From positions 1 to 64,000 of the forward strand of contig JAHIUS010000021.1 in NCBI GenBank assembly GCA_018816885.1: DNA of 64,000 nt, written 5' to 3'. Below the pieces are notes generated by a model. That model saw only the letters and a program-made list of their open reading frames with translations, was not told where the DNA came from and did not search any database. Of the stretch, positions 19,513 to 29,520 are shown one piece after another. Position 1 is the stretch's first letter; the number at the start of each line of letters is the position of its first letter. The position numbers and the translations under genes were made by a program. This DNA is from Patescibacteria group bacterium. Its GTDB lineage: Bacteria > Patescibacteriota > Gracilibacteria > UBA1369 > UBA12470.

Positions 19513-20286
19513 TTATTTCCCGGTAGTTTGAGAATAAATAAAAGCTTTATAAAACTCAGAAACAGGCTTTGATTCAATAAGTGTCCCATAAGTCTTTCCG
19601 GATTCATCAAGATTCCAGATGTAAACTAGATTATTCCCCTCAAAAGCGTTAATCCAAACAGGATTTTTGGCATTACTCTCCTTGCGGTATTTGGTAATTC
19701 GATCTTCCGCAAAATCACAATCTATTATTTCCCGTGTATTCGGCCCATCACCGGATAGAATTAATACACAATTACCACCATTTTTAATTCTATTTTGTAT
19801 AAAATTCTTCTCAAGCGGAACCAAACTTTCATTTTGATTAAAAGGCTCCCAGTCTCCATAAACCAAATCGGTATCAAAATCCATCTCGGAAAGATCGAGA
19901 TACTTCTGATAAACATCTTCCCCTTCAAAAGTCTCAATACCCGCGATCTTAGAGTTTCCGATAAGTTTTTGCGCAGTATTTAAAGTTTTAAGCTCTGTTA
20001 TCAAGCGGCTCTTTCTACGCTTCTCAGCTTCCAGTTTCTTGATTAAACCGGATAGGGAAGTGGTCTGAAGATTAGTTTTCCAAGAATCAGAATTGCAGTT
20101 CAAGATTTCCAGATCCCTCAAGGATTCAAAAGCTCTATAAGCACTTGATCTGGAAATACCGGAGTTTTTATAGGCATCAGAAATAGAGCAGCCGGGATTC
20201 TCGGATACAAAAATATACAGGTCAGCCTCGTCGGTCTTAAGGCCGGCTTTTAGCAGAAGTGATTTTAATCTTTTCTGAGTGTCCAT
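19513..20286 (-). CDS. TrmB-family transcriptional regulator
   Basis: LLKAGLKTDEADLYIFVSENPGCSISDAYKNSGISRSSAYRAFESL wHTH and coiled region. Confidence 0.75.
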   Translation of the reverse strand: MDTQKRLKSLLLKAGLKTDEADLYIFVSENPGCSISDAYKNSGISRSSAYRAFESLRDLEILNCNSDSWKTNLQTTSLSGLIKKLEAEKRRKSRLITELKTLNTAQKLIGNSKIAGIETFEGEDVYQKYLDLSEMDFDTDLVYGDWEPFNQNESLVPLEKNFIQNRIKNGGNCVLILSGDGPNTREIIDCDFAEDRITKYRKESNAKNPVWINAFEGNNLVYIWNLDESGKTYGTLIESKPVSEFYKAFIYSQTTGK

Positions 20287-20382
20287 GAGGTGGAAGTGTA
20301 CAATGAAACAGCAAGCGCGTCTACCCTAAAGCGATATAATGGCGATTATTTAATCTGGATTTAATGTCGAAGCGCTATGTTA

Positions 20383-20445
20383 TTGACGTTATCTAGTAAG
20401 ATATGTTAAAATTTAACTAAATTAGTTAATTTAATCAATTTAGTT
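20383..20445 (+). promoter_or_regulatory. Promoter/operator of AbrB-RelE pair
   Basis: TTGACG-18nt-TAAAAT (extended TG); TTAACTAA-A-TTAGTTAA palindrome 20413-20429; AACTAAATT/AATTTAGTT inverted arms. Confidence 0.65.
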
Positions 20446-20685
20446 ATGAGTTACGCATTGTCTATGTTCAACACAGGTCAAATCACGCTTCCAAAAAAAT
20501 GGAGAGAGCGATATCCCGATACCAAAAAGTTTTTAGCAGAAGAAACTGAAGATGGACTGCTAATCAAGCCTTTCGCAAAAGATGAAACCGTATTTTACGA
20601 AGATAAAGAAGGCTGTGGGATCTACTGTGAAAAAGGACTTGATGCTGACAAAATCCTCAAAACAATCAAGAAATTAAATGGATAG
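20446..20685 (+). CDS. AbrB/MazE-like (swapped-hairpin) antitoxin
   Basis: LSMFNTGQITLPKKWRERYPDTKKFLAEETEDGLLIKP. Confidence 0.75.
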   Translation: MSYALSMFNTGQITLPKKWRERYPDTKKFLAEETEDGLLIKPFAKDETVFYEDKEGCGIYCEKGLDADKILKTIKKLNG

Positions 20686-20917
20686 AATAAAAAAGTTTTT
20701 AAAGAAGCTTTCAAGAAAAGAACGAGAAATAATTGCAGAATTGATGTGCAAAGTTATAACAAACGATTTATCCGGTTTAGTTGCCAAAAAATTAAGCGGC
20801 AATTCAAATTTATACAGAGTCAGGGTTGGTAGGATCAGGATAGTTTTTGAAAAACGAGAAATAGAAAACAAGATAATCAATATGGATTATAGAAAAGATG
20901 TATGTAAAAACATTTAA
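20678..20917 (+). CDS. RelE-like toxin
   Basis: Overlaps antitoxin by 8 nt; KKLSGNSNLYRVRVGRIRIVFEK. Confidence 0.8.
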   Translation: MDRIKKFLKKLSRKEREIIAELMCKVITNDLSGLVAKKLSGNSNLYRVRVGRIRIVFEKREIENKIINMDYRKDVCKNI

Positions 20918-20928
20918 TCTGTAATTTA

Positions 20929-22005
20929 TCACCCCTTAAACCAATCACTCCCCGAACTGAAATTCGCCTCATTCCTCCCCTTATCCTTATGCCGTTCAAG
21001 CGCCAACTCCACCAATCGATCGATTAATTTAGAATAGGGCAGCCCCGAGCAGTCCCACATTTTCGGATACATACTTATCTCAGTGAACCCCGGGATAGTA
21101 TTGATTTCATTTAAATAAAAATCTCCCGTTTCTTCCTGATAAAAAAGATCAACCCGCGCCATACCCGCGCCATCAACAGCTTTAAAAGCCTTTATCGAAA
21201 GCTCCTTAGCCTCGGCAAGCTTATCCTCGGGAATTTCCGCAGGAATACGAGCAGAAGACTTTCCATCCACATATTTATCATTAAAATCATAAAAATCTCC
21301 CGCAACCAAAACTTCGCCCGGTTCGGCAGCCTCGGGATCATCATTGCCCAGGACAGCGACCTCGATCTCTTTGATATCCAGTCCTTCCTCAACAACAATT
21401 TTACGATCAAACCTAAAAGCCAAATCAATTGCCTCAGCCAAACTCTTGTTATCCTGCGCCTTGGAAACTCCAACACTTGAACCCATATTTGCAGGTTTAA
21501 CAAATATCGGAAAATTAATCTCGGAAACAAGTTTATAAATCGACTGATCGCGGTCTTTCTCCCAATCCTTCCGCATGAGGCCAAGAGCTTTAACCTGCTT
21601 CAAGCCCGCCTGATCCCAAACAGACTTGGTCATGGCTTTATCCATCGCAACGGAAGAAGCCAGAACTCCGCATCCGACATAAGGCACTCCCGCAATCTCA
21701 AATAACCCCTGAATCGTCCCATCTTCACCATAAGGTCCGTGCAAAACGGGGAAAACAACATCAAGCTCACGCAAATTGGCAATAATATCCTCTCCTTGCG
21801 ATTCCGCACGACCTTCTTTCAAAGCAGCTAAAGAATCCTCTCCAAAAATCCACTCCCCATCCTTGGTTATACCGATAAGATGCGGCTCATAACGATCCTT
21901 ATCGAGCGCATTAATCACATTGCCGGCAGATACGAGCGAAACCTCATGCTCGCCGCTCCTGCCACCGAAAATAATACCGATTTTGATCTTATTCATAGCA
22001 GGCAT
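20929..22005 (-). CDS. ddl: D-alanine--D-alanine ligase
   Basis: FGGRSGEHEVSLVSA; LHGPYGEDGTIQGLFE; NEINTIPGFTEISMYPKMW. Confidence 0.95.
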   Translation of the reverse strand: MPAMNKIKIGIIFGGRSGEHEVSLVSAGNVINALDKDRYEPHLIGITKDGEWIFGEDSLAALKEGRAESQGEDIIANLRELDVVFPVLHGPYGEDGTIQGLFEIAGVPYVGCGVLASSVAMDKAMTKSVWDQAGLKQVKALGLMRKDWEKDRDQSIYKLVSEINFPIFVKPANMGSSVGVSKAQDNKSLAEAIDLAFRFDRKIVVEEGLDIKEIEVAVLGNDDPEAAEPGEVLVAGDFYDFNDKYVDGKSSARIPAEIPEDKLAEAKELSIKAFKAVDGAGMARVDLFYQEETGDFYLNEINTIPGFTEISMYPKMWDCSGLPYSKLIDRLVELALERHKDKGRNEANFSSGSDWFKG

Positions 22006-22037
22006 ATTTTAAGCATAAAACAGAAGAAAATGCCAGT

Positions 22038-22679
22038 TCATCTAAGCTCCCAGCTTCCGTACAGCGCATCTTCCTTTTCCTCATCAGCCCAAAAATGATC
22101 CCCATAACTGAAATGCCACCACTCATCAGGGAAATTGAAGAATCCCTCTCCCGTTAAAACAGAGTAAAGAATCATTCGATTATGATGCCATTTGTACTTT
22201 TTTGAGCCTTCTTTCGCCTTTTTAAAATACATTGTAAAAGAAGTTTCCTCGAAATAATCAAATTCTGTGCCCATGTCGAGTTCTTCAAGGTTTTCGTCAA
22301 CAAGGGTAAGGTCGATCGCAGCTCCCGTATTATGTGGCGAAGGCTTGCTCAAATCAAAGCTCGGACGATAAACATATTTTTCAACCTCTGATTGCACTCT
22401 TTCCGGTTCCCAAAGCGGCTGACGCCGAATAATTTTTTTATACAAGCCCACATACAAAATAGACTGAAGCTCAAGAGGTCTATACCCATCCCAAATCTTA
22501 AAATTCCAACCTTTTTGAAGCCTCTCCCGAGCAACAGAAAGCCTTCTAAGAACACCTTCGCGAACCAAGACCTCCCTGGTTTCGGTCAAATGTTGGTTGT
22601 AATAGGCCGGCTCGGTAAGAAACCCGAATTCTCTCGGGTCTGCAAGCGGCTCATTTTGGAGTTCAAATTTCATATTCAT
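22038..22679 (-). CDS. D-alanyl-D-alanine dipeptidase, VanX family
   Basis: IWDGYRPLELQ; SPHNTGAAIDLTLVD; EWWHFSYGD. Confidence 0.88.
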   Translation of the reverse strand: MNMKFELQNEPLADPREFGFLTEPAYYNQHLTETREVLVREGVLRRLSVARERLQKGWNFKIWDGYRPLELQSILYVGLYKKIIRRQPLWEPERVQSEVEKYVYRPSFDLSKPSPHNTGAAIDLTLVDENLEELDMGTEFDYFEETSFTMYFKKAKEGSKKYKWHHNRMILYSVLTGEGFFNFPDEWWHFSYGDHFWADEEKEDALYGSWELR

Positions 22680-22716
22680 ATCATGTATAATATAAACAAA
22701 TATAACCAAAATAAAA

Positions 22717-23016
22717 ATGTCAGATTTTGAAACACTGGAATCTTATGATTGCAAGAAAAAGAAGAAAAAAAGCTTAGGATATTTCGAAAATATCGAGCAA
22801 AAAAGGAAAAACAAGAAGCAGAAAGGTGATTTTGAGTCAAAAATAGAAGATCCGTATCGCCACGGGCTACCTGAAGAGCCCAAGATCCAAAGCGAACACA
22901 AAGAAGTTTTAAAGCCCAAAACCTACAACAAAAAAGCAAAAGAAGATGAAGAAGAAGAGGATCAGAAGCAAGTTGCAGCACAAGCCGATGAATTTTTAGA
23001 AGAAAATCTAGGCTAG
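22717..23016 (+). CDS. Lys/Glu-rich hypothetical protein
   Basis: Intact ORF with promoter-like TATAAT upstream (22686 region). Confidence 0.45.
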   Translation: MSDFETLESYDCKKKKKKSLGYFENIEQKRKNKKQKGDFESKIEDPYRHGLPEEPKIQSEHKEVLKPKTYNKKAKEDEEEEDQKQVAAQADEFLEENLG

Positions 23017-24117
23017 AACTCTCGGAATCCGCTCATTAATCCTGGTAGTAATTTCATAATTAATAGTAGAAGCCCACTCTCCCATCTGTTCCGCAGTGAT
23101 TTTTTCCTCTCCTTGTCGGCCCAAAAGGGTAGCCTCATCCTCAAGTTTTGACTCGGGAATATCGGTGACATCAACCATAATCATATTCATGCAAACCCGG
23201 CCCAAAAGAGGAGCTCTCTTCCCGTGAATCAGAACATGCGCTCTGCCGGAAAGACTCCGATCGTAACCGTCATAATACCCAACGGGCAAAACAGCCACCC
23301 GTGAATCACGATTAACCCTGCATGTACATCCATAACCGATATATTCCCCGGAAGGTACATTTTTTACCTGAGCGATAATGGTTTTCCAGGTTATGACAGG
23401 TTTGAGCTCAATTTCGCGGTTGGTTTCGCGTTCAACGGAAACTCGAGTTTCCGGCGAAGGCCACATTCCGTAAACGCCGATTCCAACCCGTACCATATCG
23501 AAATGAGTTTTTTTGAAAAGTATGGTCGCGGCGGAATTCGCACAATGCTTGATCTTAATATCCAAATCGGCAGTCATCTCATTGAACTTCTCAAGCTGTG
23601 ACATCGCAAATGAATGGTCCAAAGTATCCTCAATATTTGCAAAATGCGTCGTCGCACCCTCTAGTTGAACAAATTTTGTGTTCGCAAGAAAATTCTTAAC
23701 AGCTGGTAAATCTTCATCTCGAATGCCTTGCCGATTGTTCCCGGTTTCAAGCTTTAAGTGAACCTTGATTTCCCGTCCGATTTCTTCGAGGCGTTTAAGA
23801 GTTTCCATATTATAAACGACCAGCCTAGCGTCGAGATCGGGGATTTCATGGAGATCCTCAAGCGGGACATACCCCATGATATAAATCGGAGCTGTGACGC
23901 CGGTTTCGCGAAGTTCTCGCGCCTCATAAAGGGCATTGACGGAGAGCCAGTCGACACCGCTATTGATCATGATTCGAGCGGATTCAATAAGGCCGTGTCC
24001 GTAAGCATTACCCTTAACACAGCAAGAAAGCAGTATGTCAGGACCAATAAGCTGTTTGAACTGCTTAATATTGTGCTTTAAAGCCGATCTTGAGATCTCG
24101 ATCCATGTAGTATTCAT
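23008..24117 (-). CDS. alr: Alanine racemase
   Basis: CVKGNAYGHGL; VRVGIGVYGMWP; start moved to MNTTWIE. Confidence 0.93.
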   Translation of the reverse strand: MNTTWIEISRSALKHNIKQFKQLIGPDILLSCCVKGNAYGHGLIESARIMINSGVDWLSVNALYEARELRETGVTAPIYIMGYVPLEDLHEIPDLDARLVVYNMETLKRLEEIGREIKVHLKLETGNNRQGIRDEDLPAVKNFLANTKFVQLEGATTHFANIEDTLDHSFAMSQLEKFNEMTADLDIKIKHCANSAATILFKKTHFDMVRVGIGVYGMWPSPETRVSVERETNREIELKPVITWKTIIAQVKNVPSGEYIGYGCTCRVNRDSRVAVLPVGYYDGYDRSLSGRAHVLIHGKRAPLLGRVCMNMIMVDVTDIPESKLEDEATLLGRQGEEKITAEQMGEWASTINYEITTRINERIPRVLA

Positions 24118-24166
24118 GCGCGAGAATAATAGGGGAGTTTGCACGGATTCTCCACCCATTTAGAAC

Positions 24167-24195
24167 TTGACAGCTACGCAAAATTGCGGTATAAT
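24167..24195 (+). promoter_or_regulatory. Consensus sigma70-type promoter
   Basis: TTGACA-N17-TATAAT exactly. Confidence 0.85.
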
Positions 24196-24265
24196 TTTAT
24201 AATAAACAAAAAAGGGGTTCACATATATATAAAAATCAAAATTGCATAATTTAACCAAAAAAAGC

Positions 24266-27200
24266 ATGCAAAAACAAAAAATCTCCCTCAAACGAGTGGC
24301 AGCCGGAGTGCTAGTCGGCTTTGTTGCCATTACAAGTTTTGCAGGGGTTGGCCGCGCAATGCAGGCTAGTGTTTTCTCTGATCTGGTTGCCTGGGTATCG
24401 GGCGGACCGGTTGCACAAATGGACTGTTCGCCTGATGGATGGTGGGTGGACGACGGATACGGAGGAGGATGGTGTGAATACGGGAACGCAGGCGGAGATC
24501 CTTATATGGATCCTAACTACAATGACCCATACGTTGATCCGTATTCCGGAGGCAGCGACTGTTCACCTGATGGATGGTGGGATCCGAATATGCAGGCATG
24601 TCAGTACGGTAGCCCCGATCCTTATTACAATGATGCCGGAAATTGGCAGGATTGTGGTGTAAACAGTTGGTGGGACAACGTGACACAATCGTGTCAGACG
24701 ATGGATTACTCGGGAAGCTCTTGCGGATACGATCAATGGTGGGACAATGTTACCCAATCATGCCAGATTATGGACTATTCATGGACTTCTTGCGGATACG
24801 ATGAGTATTGGGACAGCTATAGCCAGTCATGTATGCCTAATGGCTCAAGCTCAGGAAGTTCTTGTGCATCTAACGAATGGTGGGATAGTGGTAATCAAAT
24901 GTGTCAATCGAACGATTATTCGCAAAGTTCTTGTGGAGAAGGATACTGGGAGAGATGTGATGACTCGGGATGTTGGTGTGAATCTGATTATGACAGCGAA
25001 GGTTGTTACTACGACCATACAGGAGCTTACATTTGTGATGGTTACGGGTACAATGGAGGGGGCCAAAACTGTTACTATGACCAGCTCAACAACTGGATAT
25101 GTGAGCCGGGTGATGATGATTATTACGGAAGCAATTACGATGGATATTGTGACCCTGATTCAGATGATGACCCTGACTGTTATAACTTCAACGATGTTCC
25201 TTATTGTGGCGATGCTTGTTACTCGGAATGTGACGATACAGGAGCTTGTTGGTGTGAATGTGATGCGGACGACCAATATTCAGGCAACTGTTATTATGAT
25301 CAAAACAATGAGTATATCTGTGAAGATTGGGGGTATTACGAAGGCGATGACAACATGATGTGGGAAGACGATTGGGACGACTGGGGAGATGACTACTTCA
25401 TGGATCCACAGGCATGGTGCGATAGCACTGATTACTACTGGGCTGATAATTGGGGGCCGGACTGTTTCTGTGAATACGGAGATTCATATTTTCCTGATCC
25501 AAACGACTACACCAAGTGTGTCGATCACTCGCAATACGGTTACCAGAGTTGTATGGATAAAGGTATGATGTATAACCCTGACAGGAAATCTTGTGAAGAA
25601 AATTTCTACCAGCACGGAGATTATGACTGGAGCAAACAAAGTGATAAATCATTAGATTGGGGTAACGTATGGCAAGGATATGAAGAAGATGAAAAGGATT
25701 ATTGGAGTCAGGATGATAAATGGGTAAAGGATGAGAAGAGAAATATGGAAAACATGATTACCGAATCTAATTGGTGGGCAAAAGATGTTAAGAATTCGAA
25801 GGAGGAAGGTGAGAATTGGCTTTCTGAAATTGAATGGAGATGCGATCAGTGGGGAGCAGATTACGAAAACATGAGCAGTAAAGGTAAATTGACATCTTCA
25901 GGTCAAGACCTTTATGAAGATGCAATTTCTTTCTGTTCTAAAGCCAAATCCAAGGTCAATAATCTTCTGGGTAAGTTCGATGATTTGGAAGACGACGCCA
26001 AACAAGCCAAGCAAGATATGGAAGATGCTTATGATGATTTCGTGAACGGCGACGAAAAAAATTCCGAAGAATTCTGGGATGCTCAGAAAGGAGGAGCTGT
26101 TAACGAATGGAGAGATGTTTACAGATCTCAAATCGAAACTTGGGGAAGGCTTCTTAACTTCTATGATTTTAAACTAGAGGTTAAGAGAATCGAAAGAGAA
26201 ACAGGTGCAAGCGCTCATGAACTTGGGGACGAAATTACGGAAGCTGTTTCATTCGCGGATTACGCTCTTTCAGAAGTTCAAGACATGCTTTCAACCGAGC
26301 TTCCGGCACTTATTACGGAAGCGAAAAGCTACATAGCAGACGGACTTGATCCATGGAGAGCTATCGATACCGTTCGGGACTTCTTCAATGACACTAGAGA
26401 TATACTGGATGAGGACAGATTCATGTGGGATGCCCTGGATATGTCTTGGGGCCATGCGAATGACATGAAAATGCAAAACTTCATGGCAAAAGAGCTCGAA
26501 TTTATCACTGAAGAACTTGAAAACGCTTCTAAGGAAATAGAAGAAATGAAAGCTCAAGGTATTGACGTGACAAGGTTTGAAGGACTTCTTGAGGAAGCAC
26601 AAGATATTCTTGACCAGCTCGAAGAAACAGATGATGAAAGAGAAATGGAGGATCTCTTCGGAAGACTTGATCAAATCGGTAGAGAAGCCGATATGGAAGG
26701 AAAAAAACTCGGAGTTGCTTTCGGACAGCATGACAAGAGAGGAATCTACATCGAAACGATGAGTGCCAGTGTTACAGATGCAGACGCTTTCGCGGACATG
26801 CTTTACGAGCTCAGTACAACCAACGAGGATGTTATGAACAAGCTTATTGAGATTCTGCTTGAAAAAATAACTTCAAGCGAACTCGATAAATTCGTTGAGT
26901 ATAAGAACAAATTCGGCAACATCGGTATTTTGGATAGTGTGTCTGCAGGTTATGCGGATGCTGATAAATACGGCGACTTGATGTCGGCTAAATTGGCTGT
27001 TCTTGAAGATCTTGATTCCAAAATTTCGATCCTTGAGAAAAAGATCGGAGGTATGGAGGCAAAGCTTCAGGAGATAACAACAAAGATTGCCGAATACAAC
27101 TGGTACGGTGATGCCGCGGAAGGAGTGAACGAAATTCTTGCAGAAATGGAAGACGAACTTGACGATGCGGATACGGAAGCTGAAAGAGATGCAGTGTACG

Positions 27201-27829
27201 CAAAATACGACTCTAAGCTTGAAGATTCAAAAGAAGATGCAAGAAAATCTAAGTTTGATGACGGGCTGATACCATTTGTCGATACAGATGATAACCAATG
27301 GTTCACGGGGTATGTATGGGAAGTTATGAACAGTGGCCTCGTAAACGGTTATAAAGACGCAAGCGGTAATCTTACCGGATACTATGGTCCCGGCGACAAC
27401 GTTACAGTTGCCGAAACTCTGAAGATCGCTCTCGAAAACGCAGGTGTTGGTGAAGGGAACGACTCTACTTCCAAAACAGGTATTCAGGATCACTGGAGCA
27501 ACAATTACTTCGGAATGGCTGAAAATATGGGAATGACATTCGGAGAAAACGATTACCAGGATCCTAACCAGTACGCTACAAGAGGTGAAGTATTGCAGGC
27601 GGGATTCGAAGCACTTGGTGTAGATATACCTGATTACTCAAGTACGGACTTCGGAGATGTTTCCGGGAATCACGAATATGCCGATGCTATCCAGTACGCC
27701 AAAGAACTTGAAATCGTTAGCGGTGATGACGGAACAGGCAACTTCAGGCCTGATGATTCAATCAACAGAGCTGAAGTTGCGAAAGTATTCGATAACATGC
27801 TGGATCTTATAGACAGCGGAGAACTTTAA
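24266..27829 (+). CDS. Large secreted Cys/Trp/Asp-rich protein with C-terminal SLH domains
   Basis: Signal peptide; repeated SSCGYDQWWDNVTQSCQ units; SLH-like YADAIQYAKELEIVSGDDGTGNFRPDDSINRAEVAKV. Confidence 0.8.
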   Translation: MQKQKISLKRVAAGVLVGFVAITSFAGVGRAMQASVFSDLVAWVSGGPVAQMDCSPDGWWVDDGYGGGWCEYGNAGGDPYMDPNYNDPYVDPYSGGSDCSPDGWWDPNMQACQYGSPDPYYNDAGNWQDCGVNSWWDNVTQSCQTMDYSGSSCGYDQWWDNVTQSCQIMDYSWTSCGYDEYWDSYSQSCMPNGSSSGSSCASNEWWDSGNQMCQSNDYSQSSCGEGYWERCDDSGCWCESDYDSEGCYYDHTGAYICDGYGYNGGGQNCYYDQLNNWICEPGDDDYYGSNYDGYCDPDSDDDPDCYNFNDVPYCGDACYSECDDTGACWCECDADDQYSGNCYYDQNNEYICEDWGYYEGDDNMMWEDDWDDWGDDYFMDPQAWCDSTDYYWADNWGPDCFCEYGDSYFPDPNDYTKCVDHSQYGYQSCMDKGMMYNPDRKSCEENFYQHGDYDWSKQSDKSLDWGNVWQGYEEDEKDYWSQDDKWVKDEKRNMENMITESNWWAKDVKNSKEEGENWLSEIEWRCDQWGADYENMSSKGKLTSSGQDLYEDAISFCSKAKSKVNNLLGKFDDLEDDAKQAKQDMEDAYDDFVNGDEKNSEEFWDAQKGGAVNEWRDVYRSQIETWGRLLNFYDFKLEVKRIERETGASAHELGDEITEAVSFADYALSEVQDMLSTELPALITEAKSYIADGLDPWRAIDTVRDFFNDTRDILDEDRFMWDALDMSWGHANDMKMQNFMAKELEFITEELENASKEIEEMKAQGIDVTRFEGLLEEAQDILDQLEETDDEREMEDLFGRLDQIGREADMEGKKLGVAFGQHDKRGIYIETMSASVTDADAFADMLYELSTTNEDVMNKLIEILLEKITSSELDKFVEYKNKFGNIGILDSVSAGYADADKYGDLMSAKLAVLEDLDSKISILEKKIGGMEAKLQEITTKIAEYNWYGDAAEGVNEILAEMEDELDDADTEAERDAVYAKYDSKLEDSKEDARKSKFDDGLIPFVDTDDNQWFTGYVWEVMNSGLVNGYKDASGNLTGYYGPGDNVTVAETLKIALENAGVGEGNDSTSKTGIQDHWSNNYFGMAENMGMTFGENDYQDPNQYATRGEVLQAGFEALGVDIPDYSSTDFGDVSGNHEYADAIQYAKELEIVSGDDGTGNFRPDDSINRAEVAKVFDNMLDLIDSGEL

Positions 27830-27849
27830 GTCATTCAAAAATAAGAGCG

Positions 27850-27878
27850 AAAAAGCCCTCCATTCCGGAGGGCTTTTT
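27850..27878. terminator. Bidirectional-looking intrinsic terminator
   Basis: AAAAAGCCCTCCATTCCGGAGGGCTTTTT. Confidence 0.9.
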
Positions 27879-27956
27879 CATATCACGCTAACCAAGAAAT
27901 TCTCTTGCATTATGAGGTTTCTCGTGTATCCTCTAAAAGCTTTAACTCACAACGAA

Positions 27957-28199
27957 ATGGCAAAACATCCCGTACCACATCAAAAACTATGTAAAGGTAG
28001 GAGCACCAGAAGATATAAATCTTTCGCAAACAGAACCCGTAAGAAGCTTTCGGACAAGACGCAGGTAGTAACAGACTGTCCATCATGCGGAGATAAGGTT
28101 CTTTCACATCACCTATGTGAATCATGCGGCAAATACCGAGGTGTCCAGGTTATAAACAAAGAGAAGGAGTCCGAAAAAATCACGACAATCAAGGCCTAA
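27957..28199 (+). CDS. rpmF: 50S ribosomal protein L32
   Basis: MAKHPVPHQKLCKGRSTRR...CPSCGDKVLSHHLCESCGKYRG. Confidence 0.88.
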   Translation: MAKHPVPHQKLCKGRSTRRYKSFANRTRKKLSDKTQVVTDCPSCGDKVLSHHLCESCGKYRGVQVINKEKESEKITTIKA

Positions 28200-28222
28200 C
28201 AGTACCTAAAAATTGACATCTC

Positions 28223-28636
28223 ATGGCAAGCCACAGGCATTTAGCCCGAATTATAGTTGTACAAACCATATTTGCAATAGAATCACGGGAGAATGACCCG
28301 CAGGAAACCCTCGAATATTTATTGGAGGAATTTGGCAATAAAGTGGAAGATAAAGATTTCCCAAGAAAACTTTTGAAAGGAATACTCGATAACAGAAAGG
28401 AGATAGGAGAATCTATAGTGGAAACAGCTCCCGAGTGGCCGCTTGACAGGATATCAAGAATTGACAGAGCTATTCTCCAACTTGGGATTTATGAATTAAA
28501 ATACGAAGACGAAATCCCGCCCCTCGTAACCATAAACGAAGCCGTAGAATTGGCAAAAGAGATGGGGAACGACAACTCACACAAATTCGTAAACGGAGTA
28601 TTAAGCACCCTAATGCATAAATATGAAAAATCTTAA
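28223..28636 (+). CDS. nusB: Transcription antitermination factor NusB
   Basis: [38 protein letters not shown]. Confidence 0.92.
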   Translation: MASHRHLARIIVVQTIFAIESRENDPQETLEYLLEEFGNKVEDKDFPRKLLKGILDNRKEIGESIVETAPEWPLDRISRIDRAILQLGIYELKYEDEIPPLVTINEAVELAKEMGNDNSHKFVNGVLSTLMHKYEKS

Positions 28637-29324
28637 ACAAAAATACAAAGACCTCGAGAAATTGATAGGCACGAAATTCAAAGACCTAAGTCTTCTTGAT
28701 GCAGCTTTTGTCCACAAATCTTATGTAAACGAGTCTAAAGATAAAGAAGCACACAACGAAAGGCTTGAATTTCTCGGCGATGCCGTTCTGGAATTGGTTG
28801 TAACGGAATATCTCTACAAAAATTACGGGAACCCGGAAGGAGACCTAACGAACTGGCGCTCGGCACTTGTAAGAGGCGCCAATCTCGCAGAAATTGCCAA
28901 AGAGCTTAAACTAAATAAGTATCTCTATCTGAGTCGAGGAGAAGAAAAATCGGGCGGCCGACAAAAAGGCTACATCCTTGCAAACACGGTAGAAGCATTG
29001 ATCGGAGCAATTTTTCTCGATCAAGGATATAAAAAATGCCACACTTTCATTAACAAATTTATAATCTCATACCTGGGAGAAATCCTCGAAAAAGGATTGC
29101 ACGTTGACCCCAAGTCAAAGTTTCAGGAAATAGCACAAGCCAAATTTAACCTGACTCCGAATTACGAATTAATAGAAGAATCCGGCCCGGATCACGATAA
29201 GAAATTCCTGATGGCGGCATACATCGGCGACAAAAAATACGGAGAAGGCAGCGGCACCAGCAAACAACAGGCCGAACAAAATGCGGCAACGGATGCTTTG
29301 GAACAGAGAGGATGGATCAAGTAG
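28623..29324 (+). CDS. rnc: Ribonuclease III
   Basis: [21 protein letters not shown] and C-terminal dsRBD. Confidence 0.95.
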   Translation: MKNLKQKYKDLEKLIGTKFKDLSLLDAAFVHKSYVNESKDKEAHNERLEFLGDAVLELVVTEYLYKNYGNPEGDLTNWRSALVRGANLAEIAKELKLNKYLYLSRGEEKSGGRQKGYILANTVEALIGAIFLDQGYKKCHTFINKFIISYLGEILEKGLHVDPKSKFQEIAQAKFNLTPNYELIEESGPDHDKKFLMAAYIGDKKYGEGSGTSKQQAEQNAATDALEQRGWIK

Positions 29325-29520
29325 ACCAAAAAACAAGATACCAAAAAAGGAATCCCAGTATAACTCCATCAAGAAACACACTGAAAAGCAGAAGTCCGAG
29401 AGTAACCTCGCGCTCTTTTCCTAAAATCTTTACTTTTACCTTCCCTCCATTATCTCGGAATGTAATGAAATAAAGCAAAAAACCCAGAACGACCAAGAAA
29501 AAAAGCAGGTATTTAGTCAT
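29317..29520 (-). CDS. Small two-TM hypothetical membrane protein
   Basis: MTKYLLFFLVVLGFLLYF...LLLFSVFLDGVILGFLFWYLVF. Confidence 0.5.
   Translation of the reverse strand: MTKYLLFFLVVLGFLLYFITFRDNGGKVKVKILGKEREVTLGLLLFSVFLDGVILGFLFWYLVFWST

Noticed and set aside
20929-24117. Vancomycin-resistance (van) operon
   Set aside because: No vanH/vanA-type D-lactate genes or vanRS; the ligase is an ordinary Ddl, so salvage or remodelling is more likely
24747-25358. 203-aa ORF in alternate frame of the Cys-rich SLH protein
   Set aside because: Low-complexity codon bias (GAT/TGT/ATG-rich) opens the alternate frame
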